DNA from: Protea cynaroides
Taxonomy: Eukaryota; Streptophyta; Magnoliopsida; Proteales; Proteaceae
Reading direction: 5' to 3'
Length of the DNA stretch: 64,000 nucleotides
Assembly (NCBI GenBank): GCA_028583415.1
Contig: CM053265.1
Location: 32,857,794 to 32,921,793 of the forward strand
The translations under genes were made by a program, and so were the position numbers. This document shows positions 11,501-20,700 of the stretch, in pieces. Each line of letters opens with the position of its first letter. Positions within the stretch are counted from its first letter, which is position 1. Under the pieces are notes generated by a model. That model searched no databases, was not told where the DNA came from, and saw only the letters and a list, made by a program, of their open reading frames with translations.

Positions 11501-12683
11501 TTGGACTAGGGTGTCCATTTTTTATTTGGGTTTTTGCATCGTGATCTATGTGACCCAAAATAACAGTTCAAACTTTGTGGATTATGGATCACACTTCAGG
11601 GTTTATGGATCAGGGTTCAAAATTCATGGTTTAGGAAAGAACACATAGGTAAAATGTTCGGTACCATAACTTTTTCGCTCAGATGTTGGATCAGGGTGTT
11701 CTTTTTTTTTATTTGGGGTGGCTCATCATGATCTATGCAACGCAAGGTCACAATCTAAGGTTAAAGGTTCTTGGTTTATGGTTCACTGGTTTAGGGTTCA
11801 CGGATTAGGGTTTGCAGTTCATGGTTTAGTAAAGAATATGCAGGTAAAACCTTCGATTGGCCCTAACTTTCTGCTAAGATTTTGGTTTAATGTGTTCTTT
11901 TTTCTTTTTTGGGGTGTGTCATCGCGATTTACATAACCCAAGGTTACAATTCAAGGTTCATGGTTCACTTTTCATAGGATCTTTTCTCAGATCAGGGGTC
12001 ATGGTTCATGGTTTAGGAAAGAATCATAGGTAAAATCTCTGATGGGCCATAAGTTTTCGCTTCGAGGTCTGATCGGGGTGTTCTTTTTTTTTTTTTTTTT
12101 TTTTTTATGGGTGTGTCCTAGAAATCTATGTGCCCTAAGGACACGGTTCAAGTTTCATGGTTTCCGGTTCCCATATTCAGGGTTCACGGATCAGGGTTCA
12201 TGGTTCATGGTTTAGGAAAGAATACGTAGGTAAAATCTTCGATCAACCATAACTTTTTGCTCGAATGTCAGATCGGGGTGTTCCTTTTGCTATTTGGGGT
12301 GTCTAATCAGGATCAACACGACCTAAGGTCAAGGTTCAAGATTCATGGTTCACAACACATGGGGTCAGGGTTCACAGATCAACGTTCACGGTTAATTATT
12401 TAGGAAAGAATTTATAGGTAAAATCTTCGATCGCCAATAATATTTTGCTCGGATGTAGGATCGAGATCATAGCAATATATGCGACCGAAGGTCACAGTTG
12501 AAGGTTCATGGATCAGGGTTCATGGTTAATGTTTTAGGAAAGAATACCTAGGTTAAATGTTCGATCAGCCACAATGTTTTGCTTGAAAATCAGATTCGGG
12601 TGTTCTTTAATTTATTTAGGGTGTCTCATCCCGATCTATGGTACCCAAGGTCATGGTTCAAGGTTCATGGTACACAGTTCACG
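8524..12683. repeat. ~185 bp satellite array, block 1 (about 22 units)
   Basis: Units recur with spacings near 175-190 bp (for example GTAGGTAAAATCTTCGATC-type starts at about 8524, 8714, 8888 and 9076). Each unit has three parts: a unique part with CCATAACTTTTCGCTCGGATGTCGGATCGGGGTG, a T-tract followed by ATTTGGGGTGTCTCG, and a part built of degenerate 7-mers such as GGTTCAT, GGTTCAC and TTCAGGG. Units differ visibly from one another. A T-run of about 25 nt occurs near 12085. Block 1 is interrupted at 12683 by Tekay-2. No gene is seen in it. Confidence 0.92.
12679..12683. repeat. Left target-site duplication of Tekay-2 (TCACG)
   Basis: TCACG precedes the 5' LTR and is repeated exactly at 24553-24557 after the 3' LTR. 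It comes from the GGTTCACG part of the satellite unit. Confidence 0.92.
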
Positions 12684-12819
12684 TGTAAGACCCGTGTAAA
12701 TCTAACCCGGTCTTACCACCTTGAACCAGGTTTACCCATCATGGTCAAGTCAAATGGACCAAGGGCGTGAAGGATATCGAGATCCCATGTATCAAATCGA
12801 CCCAAAAACACTTAAAGTA

Positions 12820-12955
12820 GGGGAAGGGTCGCATACCCAGCTAAGCAGGGTCGGACCTCCCAAAATAGAAAGTCAGACCCTCGGTTTTGGAGGGAGGGTC
12901 GGACAGCTTAAGACCCTAGGGTCGATGGGATCATCGACCCTCCCATCGACCCTCG
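12820..12955 (+). promoter_or_regulatory. Cluster of GGGTCGA / TCGACCC motifs upstream of the LTR TATA box
   Basis: In about 135 bp the motif GGGTCG(A/G) or its reverse complement (C/T)CGACCC occurs roughly seven times, in both orientations, with an inverted pair around 12916-12942. It lies 100-230 bp upstream of TATTTAAA. The same motif clusters again in the leader just before gag (17180-17320). Use as a regulator-binding array is inference. Confidence 0.4.
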
Positions 12956-13049
12956 GTTTCTGCCGAATATAGAAATTAGGAAATTTTGATATTTTTCGAT
13001 TGAGATTCTTTCCTAATCTCAATGGGACTTATTTAGGATGTTCCTACTC

Positions 13050-13057
13050 TATTTAAA
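13050..13057 (+). promoter_or_regulatory. TATA box of Tekay-2 5' LTR
   Basis: TATTTAAA, conserved at the same LTR position in all copies (3731, 22615, 36579, 58883). Confidence 0.65.
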
Positions 13058-13198
13058 GGACGTCCCTAAGCTACTTTCACTCCTTTCACAACCCTAATCG
13101 AATTGAGAGAAAGAGAGGAGAAGGAAAAGAGGAAGAAGAAAGGGAAGGAAGAGAACTTAGCACAAAGGAGAAGAATTTCAGAGGAAAAATTATCTTCT

Positions 13199-13204
13199 CA
13201 GGTA
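13199..13204 (+). other. Putative splice donor CAG|GTATGG in the LTR leader
   Basis: CAG followed by GTATGG, with the predicted cut after 13201, lies about 145 bp downstream of the TATA box. It is conserved in the other LTRs (3879, 36729 region; TAG|GTATGG at 59032). It could pair with the acceptor before gag (17427-17429) or with one in the LTR (14583-14585). Inference only. Confidence 0.4.
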
Positions 13205-14570
13205 TGGATACTAATTCCATGAATTTCTACAGACCTTAGGTTAGTAATTGTTGAGAGTGTGATCTCGAAGAAACCCAAACCATCAACCTATGGTTAGGTT
13301 TCCATGGAAAACCATAGAAGAATGCGTGAAAGCTATCTAGGTGGGTTATACATGGTTTTAGACCATGAAATGAATGTAGAATGGAATGTAGGAGCAAGCC
13401 ATAGGAGCCCAAACACGAAGAATGGATTAAAAGAGGGAATTGGACCAAAGTGCACCAAGGGTCGCACCGAGGGTCAATGACCATCCGACCCTAGGTATTC
13501 TTGACCATCGACCCTCAGCATTCGGGAAGTCCAGAAAGAGGGAAGGGTCGATAGACCAATCGACCCTAGCATCGACCCTACCTCTGACCCTCAGTTAACA
13601 GAGTAGTTTTTAAATCCAGAATAAATTCGAATTAAATTCTATCCACTTTGTTAGGTCTTCTAGCATTATAATAACATTGTAAAGGTGATTTTAAAGCTTG
13701 AAAAAGTATCTTATAGCAAGCTAAGGTGAGGAACCTTAACTCCAAATTAAATTGGTTAATAATAAACTATTTTCTATTTCTTGAGTCCTATGCTATTTTT
13801 GATTCTATGCGAATATGTTTGTAATGTGCATATAGCATGCCATCCAATATTTGTATTACTTGTTCACGCATATTTACTTTATTGTTTATAACATGATGAT
13901 GATGATGATGATAAGAATAGGCATGTGTTTGTATGTGTGTGGTTGATGTTCTTGATGCGAGCGAGTATCAGGGGAGGTGTGATGAGAACATCAATAAGCG
14001 TTAACCTTTGGGGGGTCTCAGCACTTTAGCTCTATCCCTAACTCAAGTCTTGTGCATTGACATCGTCGTATCGCCATTACTTTAGCAGAACTATTTTGTC
14101 GTAGAGTATCAGGGGAGGTGGTCTCGGTCCTTGTAGTCTCTGACTTTACCGGGGGGCCTTAGCTCTATCTCTATGGACATTCTGAGGGATGCTGGGGTGG
14201 GGCCTTGGATACACTTTTTGGCATTAAGATTGGTTAGTTGCAAGCCCAGTTTGTAGCCTTCACTAACAGGGGCTTACGTGTTGGTATGGCACTATGTAGC
14301 AATAAACGTAACCTTTGTTTTATAATGTTCATGATTGGGTGCATGTGAGTTGACGATAAACGTGATCTTTGGGTAACGTCACACACTCGTGTATAGAGGC
14401 AGAGTCAATAAACGCGACCCTTGGATACCTAAACCTTTCTATTGCATACTGCAAACTTATATACCAGACCAAAGATATAAATTGACTTTTTGCTTGCATA
14501 TGTATGGTTGCATTGTTTTGGCTACTCACTGAGCCGTGTTGTGTGCTCACCCCTCGACGTCGAATATTTT

Positions 14571-14707
14571 TAGTTGATGATGCAGGTTATGCGGTTGAAG
14601 ATTTTGTAAATGCTTCTGCGTACGGGAATGTAGCGGCGATGGAAGTTGAAGCTGAAGTAGATACACACGACTCCTCTTGCGAGTGCAACTCGTGTGTATT
14701 TGATTAG
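14571..14707 (+). other. Short conserved reading frame at the 3' part of the LTR
   Basis: From a CAG acceptor-like site (14583-14585, after TTTTTAGTTGATGATG) an open frame runs to TAG 14705-14707. Its C-terminal part reads VDTHDSSCECNSCVFD. The frame, the stop and most residues are kept in the other LTRs (elements ending at 5384 and near 60535), but the solo LTR has a stop after EAEAK. It could be a small exon, or simply LTR homology. No function is known to me. Confidence 0.25.
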
Positions 14708-14997
14708 ATATTTTATAGGTTTTTTTATTGGATTTATTCAGACATGTATTTGATATTTAATATTTATGTCTCAGTTGAATACAGAATAATTTTCTATTAA
14801 ATTATTAATATCATTTAGTTTCTCAGTTCATCTTATTATAAGAGTTCCGCTATTGTGTATTTACTCTGATTATGATTACGGATGTGTGTAAGTTTGGATA
14901 ACGCGGGGATAGCCTATTTGAGATCCTGGTTGAACCATTGGTTATTTAGCGGTTCATCACACCATTCTGGTTAGACCAAAATTGGGGTGTGACAACT

Positions 14998-15009
14998 TGG
15001 TACCAGAGC
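14998..15009 (+). other. Primer binding site of Tekay-2 (tRNA-iMet type)
   Basis: TGGTACCAGAGC starts three bases after the LTR end. One mismatch separates it from TGGTATCAGAGC, which Tekay-3 has at 60828. Confidence 0.85.
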
Positions 15010-15272
15010 ATCTCAGGCCTTGCCCGCCGGACTAACACACATTCAAGACCATTGTGAACTGAGATAGGATAAATTAAAAGCTTTAATAGAAACACACTAT
15101 AAGCACAAGTGATGATTGAGACCAAACTTAAAAAGAGAATAATGCATCTATTAAAGGGAAAACAAGTTACATACAATGAGTGAGAAAACAAAATGTATAT
15201 ACATAACTAAAGCAGAGTACAGTCCACAACCCGGACAGTTACTCTGTAGTACAAGGAAAAATAAAAGTACAC

Positions 15273-16580
15273 TCAGGAAGCTGGAGGCGAAGGAGGAGGC
15301 GGTGCCTCACGGTCTCTGTCATAGTCCTCAGCATAGACTCTAGTCAACCAGACTATCTGAGTCTGGGTCATCTGTAGACTAGCTGTGAGACCGGCTATCC
15401 TCTGATCAGTCGCACGCTGCACCTTTAGGAGCTCTCCCATCCGCGCGTCTGATACGTGCTGAGCAGCCAACAACTCATCCATCCTCAGATCAGATCTGCA
15501 CTGAGCATCACTGATCTCTTGCAGCATCTCCATCATGGCTGATGGTGGAAGTGAAGGACCAGCCTCAGGTGCAGGAGCCGCTGCAGAAGAAGTACCAACT
15601 CCAGCCGCATGTGTAGGTGAAGGCGGTGGTATCGAGTTGACGTCCATATACATACGGTCATCATCGTCGACCGGATCCACACGAGTTATAGCAGCAGCAG
15701 CAGCAGCCTCAGCATCAGCCATCTCAACCCGAGTGTGAGGGCGCACCATCGCGTTCCTCTCCTGATCACTAACCTCAGCATCTCGCAGCCCCATCTTGCA
15801 GATAGCCTCCCAATCTAGAGGCGACGAGAAGGTCTTCTCCTGGATCTTCTCATCTACCAGATCCACCCCCAGACGGGTCAGTAGCTCTGTAATCATGCGT
15901 CCATAGGGTAGATTACCCCTATGACCGGACAATGTAGCACTGTTCATCGTCCGCATGATGATGTATGGAAGGCAGACCGGCTGTCGAGTGCATATATTGT
16001 ATATCAGGATCTGGGTCAGCTGAGACACCCTCTCATAGTGCACACTCCGTGGGATCAGATTACGCTGGATAATCTTACAGAAGACCCCTGGAGCTGGACG
16101 TAGATAACAAGCTCTCATCTGCCAACGATCAGGACGGAGCAACTGGTTGTCGATCTCTGCCCTCATCTCCATCTCAACAAACTGTGGCTCTCCCGGTGCA
16201 CAGTACACCATGGGGCCATCATAAGGAATGCCCAACAGATCGGCCAGCTACCGATAATCAAAGAAAATGTGCACCCCCTTGACGTAACTGGTGATGCGCA
16301 ACTCCTGACCATGCTCAACGTCATTGTAATTCCCCACCACCTCGAGATTACAATAGAACTGGCACACCAAATCTGGACATGTGCATGCGTCGTATGTAAT
16401 GACAGGGAGCCACCCCATATCACCAAATGCTCCCTTTACATTGAACAAGGCTAGCTCAGCCAAGTTCACCATACGACCACCCTCAACCTTCTTACGAGCA
16501 TAGTCAGCATACTGTGCCTCGGCTTCATTCAAACGGAAGCGGAGTGGATCACGCACTCTGGGTACTTTGGTACGAGCCAT
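15273..16580 (-). pseudogene. Antisense ORF between 5' LTR and gag (about 435 codons, one stop)
   Basis: On the minus strand an ATG at 16580-16578 (MARTKVPRVRDPLRF) opens a frame to 15273 broken only by TAG at 16250-16248, where Tekay-3 has a Gln codon. The N-terminal two thirds resembles the plant 'putative transposon protein' type seen in extra ORFs of plant retroelements: PDLVCQFYCNLEVV, then SYVKGVHIFFDYR and LADLLGIPYDG. A low-complexity acidic/Ala/Pro linker follows (VDPVDDDDRMYMDV), then a predicted coiled coil with repeated heptads (MDELLAAQHVSDARMGELLK) and a proline-rich end (PPPPSPPAS). No catalytic motif is visible. It is kept at the same place in Tekay-3. The start is chosen because a splice acceptor lies directly before this ATG. 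The family link is from memory and should be checked. Confidence 0.75.
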
Positions 16581-16585
16581 AGTAT

Positions 16586-17026
16586 CTGCAAAATAAGAAA
16601 GAGAAAGAAAACAAGGAGTTAATAGGATAAAAATTTGAAATATGATATAATAACGACGTAAGTTGACCAGAAAGCCCCATTTCTCACCATTCAAGTGGGC
16701 ATAAGGACTTATGAAGATTTAAACATATTCTACAACCCACATGCAGTAGGAAAATTTAACTAACGATGTCCAATTTGAAGAAATTCATGAAAAATCAAAA
16801 TTTTTGACAAATTAGGGAAAAAAGAGAAAATTTCAAGTTTCTTGATAACCAACCGATGAAACTCAAAAAATTTTGACGGCTTTCGTTCCTCGAGACACCA
16901 ATAACAAAAGCCCCCAACAAAATCGAATTTTTACGGTTGGAAAAAGTTTAATTTGGAAAATACAAGTTAAACGTGTGAAAACCTAGAAATGGAAACCTAA
17001 AAACAGGTAAAAATGGGAAGACATAC
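16586..17026 (-). other. Predicted intron of the antisense ORF transcript (441 nt)
   Basis: On the minus strand, donor CTACAG|GTATGT (cut between 17027 and 17026) and acceptor TTCTTATTTTGCAG (ending 16586) with a pyrimidine tract bracket 441 nt. The acceptor lies six nt before the antisense ATG. Both sites are identical in kind and position in Tekay-3 (62878 and 62447). Splicing is not shown, only predicted. Confidence 0.6.
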
Positions 17027-17179
17027 CTGTAGTGATGACGTGGACGTTGAAACCCGGAGTTAAACCGATCCGAAACAATAGAGTAGCACTGTAGCAACTC
17101 AGAGAGGAGACACGAGTCGAAACGGAGGAGGAATAGTGAGAAATGACTCAGAATCGGATCTTAAAAATCTGATTTTTGG

Positions 17180-17320
17180 TCTGAGGGTCGGACAATTCGA
17201 CTAGCACAATCAACCCTCGAATCGACCCTCCCATCGACCCTCGGATCTCGAGAAGAACAGGTCATTCCCAGGGTCGAAAACTAAGGGTCGGACATACCAG
17301 CGACTCTCACCATCAACCCT
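17180..17320. promoter_or_regulatory. GGGTCGA/TCGACCC motif cluster between antisense ORF and gag
   Basis: About seven copies or near copies of GGGTCG(A/G) or its reverse complement in 140 bp, the same motif as in the LTR. It lies upstream of the predicted first exon of the antisense gene and upstream of gag, so it could serve the antisense promoter (inference). No convincing TATA box is seen for the antisense transcript. Confidence 0.35.
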
Positions 17321-17426
17321 GCATAGAAAAGACAGCATTTTTTAAAATGAGCTAGAATTGGAATTAATTATTGGTTAGCGTGCCTACATGAAATATAAAT
17401 GACTTCTCACCTATTTTGATGATTTC

Positions 17427-17429
17427 CAG
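17427..17429 (+). other. Putative splice acceptor before the gag ATG
   Basis: CTATTTTGATGATTTCCAG|GC ends 26 nt before the gag ATG at 17455. The same layout occurs in Tekay-3 (CAG 63354-63356). Paired with the LTR donor it would remove primer site, leader and antisense ORF from a gag mRNA. Confidence 0.4.
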
Positions 17430-17454
17430 GCACCACCAATTAGCAAAAAGAATT

Positions 17455-18749
17455 ATGTCTGGACGTGGAGTGACCCGGCAGACCCGAAACGCAGTCCCAC
17501 CACCACCACCCATGGAGGAGACTAGTCAAGAGAACAATTATGTACCAGTTAATCCAGAACCGACAAACCCTACAAATTTGCCACCTCCACCACTAGAGCT
17601 AACAACCGTGGTGATGAACTTGGCACAGCAGCTGCAGCAGATGCAACACGCACAGGCTCAGATGCAGGTCGCCATGGGAATTATGTTTCAAGCCACTCAG
17701 GCCGCACCCATGCACACTGGACAAGCTAGTGCTGCCCCGGTGGGTACCACCCAGCTCATCAGACACCTCAACAACCGGCTGCACAGATTCCAGTGCAGGT
17801 ACCGGAGGCAGCTCAAGGGAATTACCACAATCCACCCTATATATTCGGGGCAAACCCCCAGAATCAGCTGGACCACTCCCGACTAGTGGAGAGATTTTTT
17901 AAGATGAAACCCAGAGAATTCAACGGCAAGCCGTCTGATCCATTGTGGCCAGCACACTGGATAGACGAGATGGAGAGAAACTTCCTCATGATGACTATTA
18001 CAGAGGAAGAGAAGGTACTATGTGCCACCTTCATGCTCAAGGGCGACGCACATCATTGCTGGAAATCCACGAAGACATATTTACTAACCAAGCATGCCCT
18101 ACTGACATGGGCTATATATAAAGAAGCATTCTTCGAGAAATATTTTCCACGTAGCTTCAGAGATTCGATGGAGAAGGAGTCCCTGAGTCTTTATCAGGGA
18201 CAGATGTCAGTGGATGCGTATCGACAGCGTTATGAAGAGCTGTTTTTCTTCGCACCACTGAGTATGCAAGAGGAAGAAACTAAAACCCGTAGGTTTGTCA
18301 CGGGACTAAGAGGAAGCATCAGAGAAAATGTTCTGGGCTTAGAGAAGAAAATTTACAACGAAGCTGTCCAGATTGCTTGAGTGATTAAATCGAGCCAGAA
18401 GGAGAGTTATTTTACTCAGAACAAAGGCATCAAAAGGCCAGTCGAAAACTCCTACAACGGAAGCAATAACAGGACGTATAAGCCTTTCCGTCCTCAGAAT
18501 TTTAATGTTGCAACCAAGACTACCCCAGCAGCTCAACCTCAGCCAAAGCTAAATTCTGAAGCCCCGAAGTGTTTTAACTGCAACCAGCCGGGACATATGG
18601 CACGGGAGTGCCCTAAGCCCAAGAAGCAATTCCATCAGGGACGTATATATGCTGTTACGTCCGAGGATGCGGCCGCATCACCCGATGTGGTCACAGGTAT
18701 GAATGAAATTTTTAAAGTTGTAATTACATTTAATGAGCATGTAGACTAA
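17455..18749 (+). pseudogene. gag pseudogene with CCHC zinc knuckle (Tekay-2)
   Basis: Start ATG 17455 (MSGRGVTRQTRN) matches Tekay-3. A proline-rich N-terminus is followed by a Gln/Met-rich segment (QQLQQMQHAQAQMQVAMGIM). The gag domain is at about 17890-18340 (FFKMKPREFNGKPSDP; MTITEEEKVLCATFMLKG; FEKYFPRSFRDSMEKESL). A CCHC knuckle CFNCNQPGHMARECPKP lies near 18569-18617. Damage: loss of one A near 17744 relative to Tekay-3 (frameshift) and TGA at 18378-18380. Gag would bind RNA and form the particle. Confidence 0.92.
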
Positions 18750-18759
18750 GTAAAGATAA

Positions 18760-20202
18760 ATCACAGGTATTGTACCTATAAATGGCGTACCCGCCAGAGT
18801 ACTCTTCGATTCCAGAGCGACTCATTCCTTTATATCTGTGTCATTTGGAAAGAAGACAAAATTACCCATGAAAACATTAGACTACAAATTACTTGTACGG
18901 TCACCGATGGGGTTAGAAGTGGAACTAGAGAAGGGTTATGGACCATGTCCAGTTCTCATTGGAGAGAAGACTTTAGATGCAACCTTGATACAACTTGAGA
19001 TGGCAAACTTTGATGTCATCTTGGGAATGGACTGGTTAGCTCGGCATTTTACAAATCTATTATGCGCCGAAAAGAAGCTAACATTCAAAGACAAGGAAGG
19101 GGCAGAATTCAGTTTTTCGGGAACCAAAATTCCCCGAAAACGTAAGCTCATACTTTCAGCATTAAAGGCTAAGAAGTGCCTTGACAAGGGAGCAGTCGGG
19201 TACCTAGTGTTAGTGGTCGACCTAACCAAGGAAGCTCCACGAATGGAAAACATTGATGTCGTGCGGGATTATCCGGATGTATTTCCGGAGGAACTACCCG
19301 GATTACCACCCGACCGTGCCACGGAGTTTGTAATAGACCTGATACCTGGAGCCGCACCCGTATCAAAAGCACCTTACAGGATGGCTCCTACGGAACTGAA
19401 GGAACTGAAGGTACAACTACAAGAATTGCTGGACAAGGGTTATATTCGACCCAGTATATCTCCATGGGGTGCACCGTTGTTGATCGTAAAGAAGAAGGAT
19501 GGTAGCGTTCGATTATGCATCGACTATCGGGAGTTGAATAAACTGACAATCAAGAATCGATATCCACTACCTCGGATCGATGACTTGTTCGATCAGTTAC
19601 AAGGAGCGAAAGTATTTTCTAAGATCGATCTTCAATCGGGCTATCATCAGTTGAAGATTAAAGAAGGTGATATTCCGAAGACAGCATTCAGGACCAGATA
19701 TGGACATTATGAATTTTTGGTTATGTCTTTCGGATTAACTAATGCACCGGCAACGTTCAAGGAACTTATGAACCGAGTCTTCCACGATATGTTGGATACG
19801 TCGGTTATAGTGTTTATTGATGACATATTGGTATACTCCAAGGACAAGGAAACTCATATCAAGAACCTAAACACAGCCCTACAGCGTTTAAGGAAAGAGA
19901 AGCTATATGCCAAATTTTCAAAGTGCGAGTTTTGGCTAAGTGAAGTCGCCTTTCTAGGCCATGTAGTATCCGCTGAAGGAATCAAAGTGGATCCCAGCAA
20001 GATCGAGGCTATTGTGAAGTGGGAAGCACCAAAGAGTGTTTCGGAAATTAGAAGTTTTCTGGGTCTAGCTGGTTATTATCGGAGATTCGTAGAGAACTAT
20101 TCTCGGATTGTCGTACCTCTCACCAGTTTGACCAAGAAAGGTGAAAATTTTGTATGGACCGATAAATGTGAAAAGAGTTTCCAAACACTGAAGACCAGAT
20201 AG
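18760..20202 (+). pseudogene. pol pseudogene: protease and reverse transcriptase (Tekay-2)
   Basis: The protease active-site region reads VLFDSRATHSFIS (18799-18837); the usual motif of this family is DSGATHSF, so the key Gly is Arg (AGA, 18814-18816). The second protease landmark ILGMDWLARHF lies near 19018-19050. RT extends from about 19330 to 20150 with LDKGYIRPS, LCIDYRELNKLTIKN, the catalytic VFIDDILVYS (near 19812-19841), then RNase H linker sequence. The frame is open for more than 1.3 kb and is ended by TAG at 20200-20202 where Tekay-1 has a Phe codon. A TAA at 18757 separates it from gag in this frame. Confidence 0.93.
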
Positions 20203-20700
20203 ATATCCGCTCCAATTTTGACTATTCCCGTTCCAGGACAGACGTTTACCTTATACACCGATGCGTCGGGACTGGGATTAGGATGTGTGCTTATGCAAGG
20301 AGAACAAGTGATTGCTTATGCTTCAAGACAGTTAAAGGTACATGAGAAAAATTATCCCACTCATGATCTGGAGCTAGCGGCAGTAGTACATGCGGTCAAG
20401 ATATGGAGACATTACCTATACGGGGAGAAATTTTGAGATTAAGTCGGACCATAAAAGTCTTACGTATCTACTTAATCAGAAGGAGTTGAATATGAGACAA
20501 AGAAGATGGCTGGAACTATTGAAAGACTGATTGTGAGATCCAGTATCATCCGGGGAAAGCGAACGTAGTAGCGGATGCATTAAGCAGAAAAGCAATGATA
20601 AAATCTCAAGGAGAAGTTAGCACGACTGCAGCAATGTGTACCAACGAAATGGTATTCAATCACGGCAACGAACAATATGTGATAGACAACGGATGAATCA
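20203..20700 (+). pseudogene. pol pseudogene: RNase H (Tekay-2)
   Basis: TLYTDASGLGLGCVLMQ and YASRQLKVHEKNYPTHDLEL mark a Ty3/gypsy RNase H, which degrades RNA in the RNA/DNA hybrid. An insertion near 20430 gives a stop after GEKF. A further frameshift occurs near 20528, and then the YHPGKANVVADAL region (about 20540-20580). The tail to 20700 is in mixed frames. Confidence 0.88.

Larger units (their letters stand above)
12684..14994 (+). repeat. 5' LTR of Tekay-2 (2311 bp)
   Basis: Starts TGTAAGACC and ends GGTGTGACA, with flanking TSD on the left and primer site on the right. The same internal landmarks are present as in the other copies: GGGTCG motif clusters, TATTTAAA, splice donor-like CAG|GTATGG, a GATGAT microsatellite near 13893, and a short conserved reading frame to 14707. 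Confidence 0.95.

Noticed and set aside
8904..12770. Readings of 60-100 codons with repeated 'GSRFMVHG'-like peptides in the satellite
   Set aside because: They repeat with the ~185 bp unit, shift frame between units and lack any domain.
15535..15738. Ala/Gly-rich plus-strand reading opposite the antisense ORF
   Set aside because: Shadow of the Ala-rich linker of the minus-strand frame; not kept as an open frame in Tekay-3.
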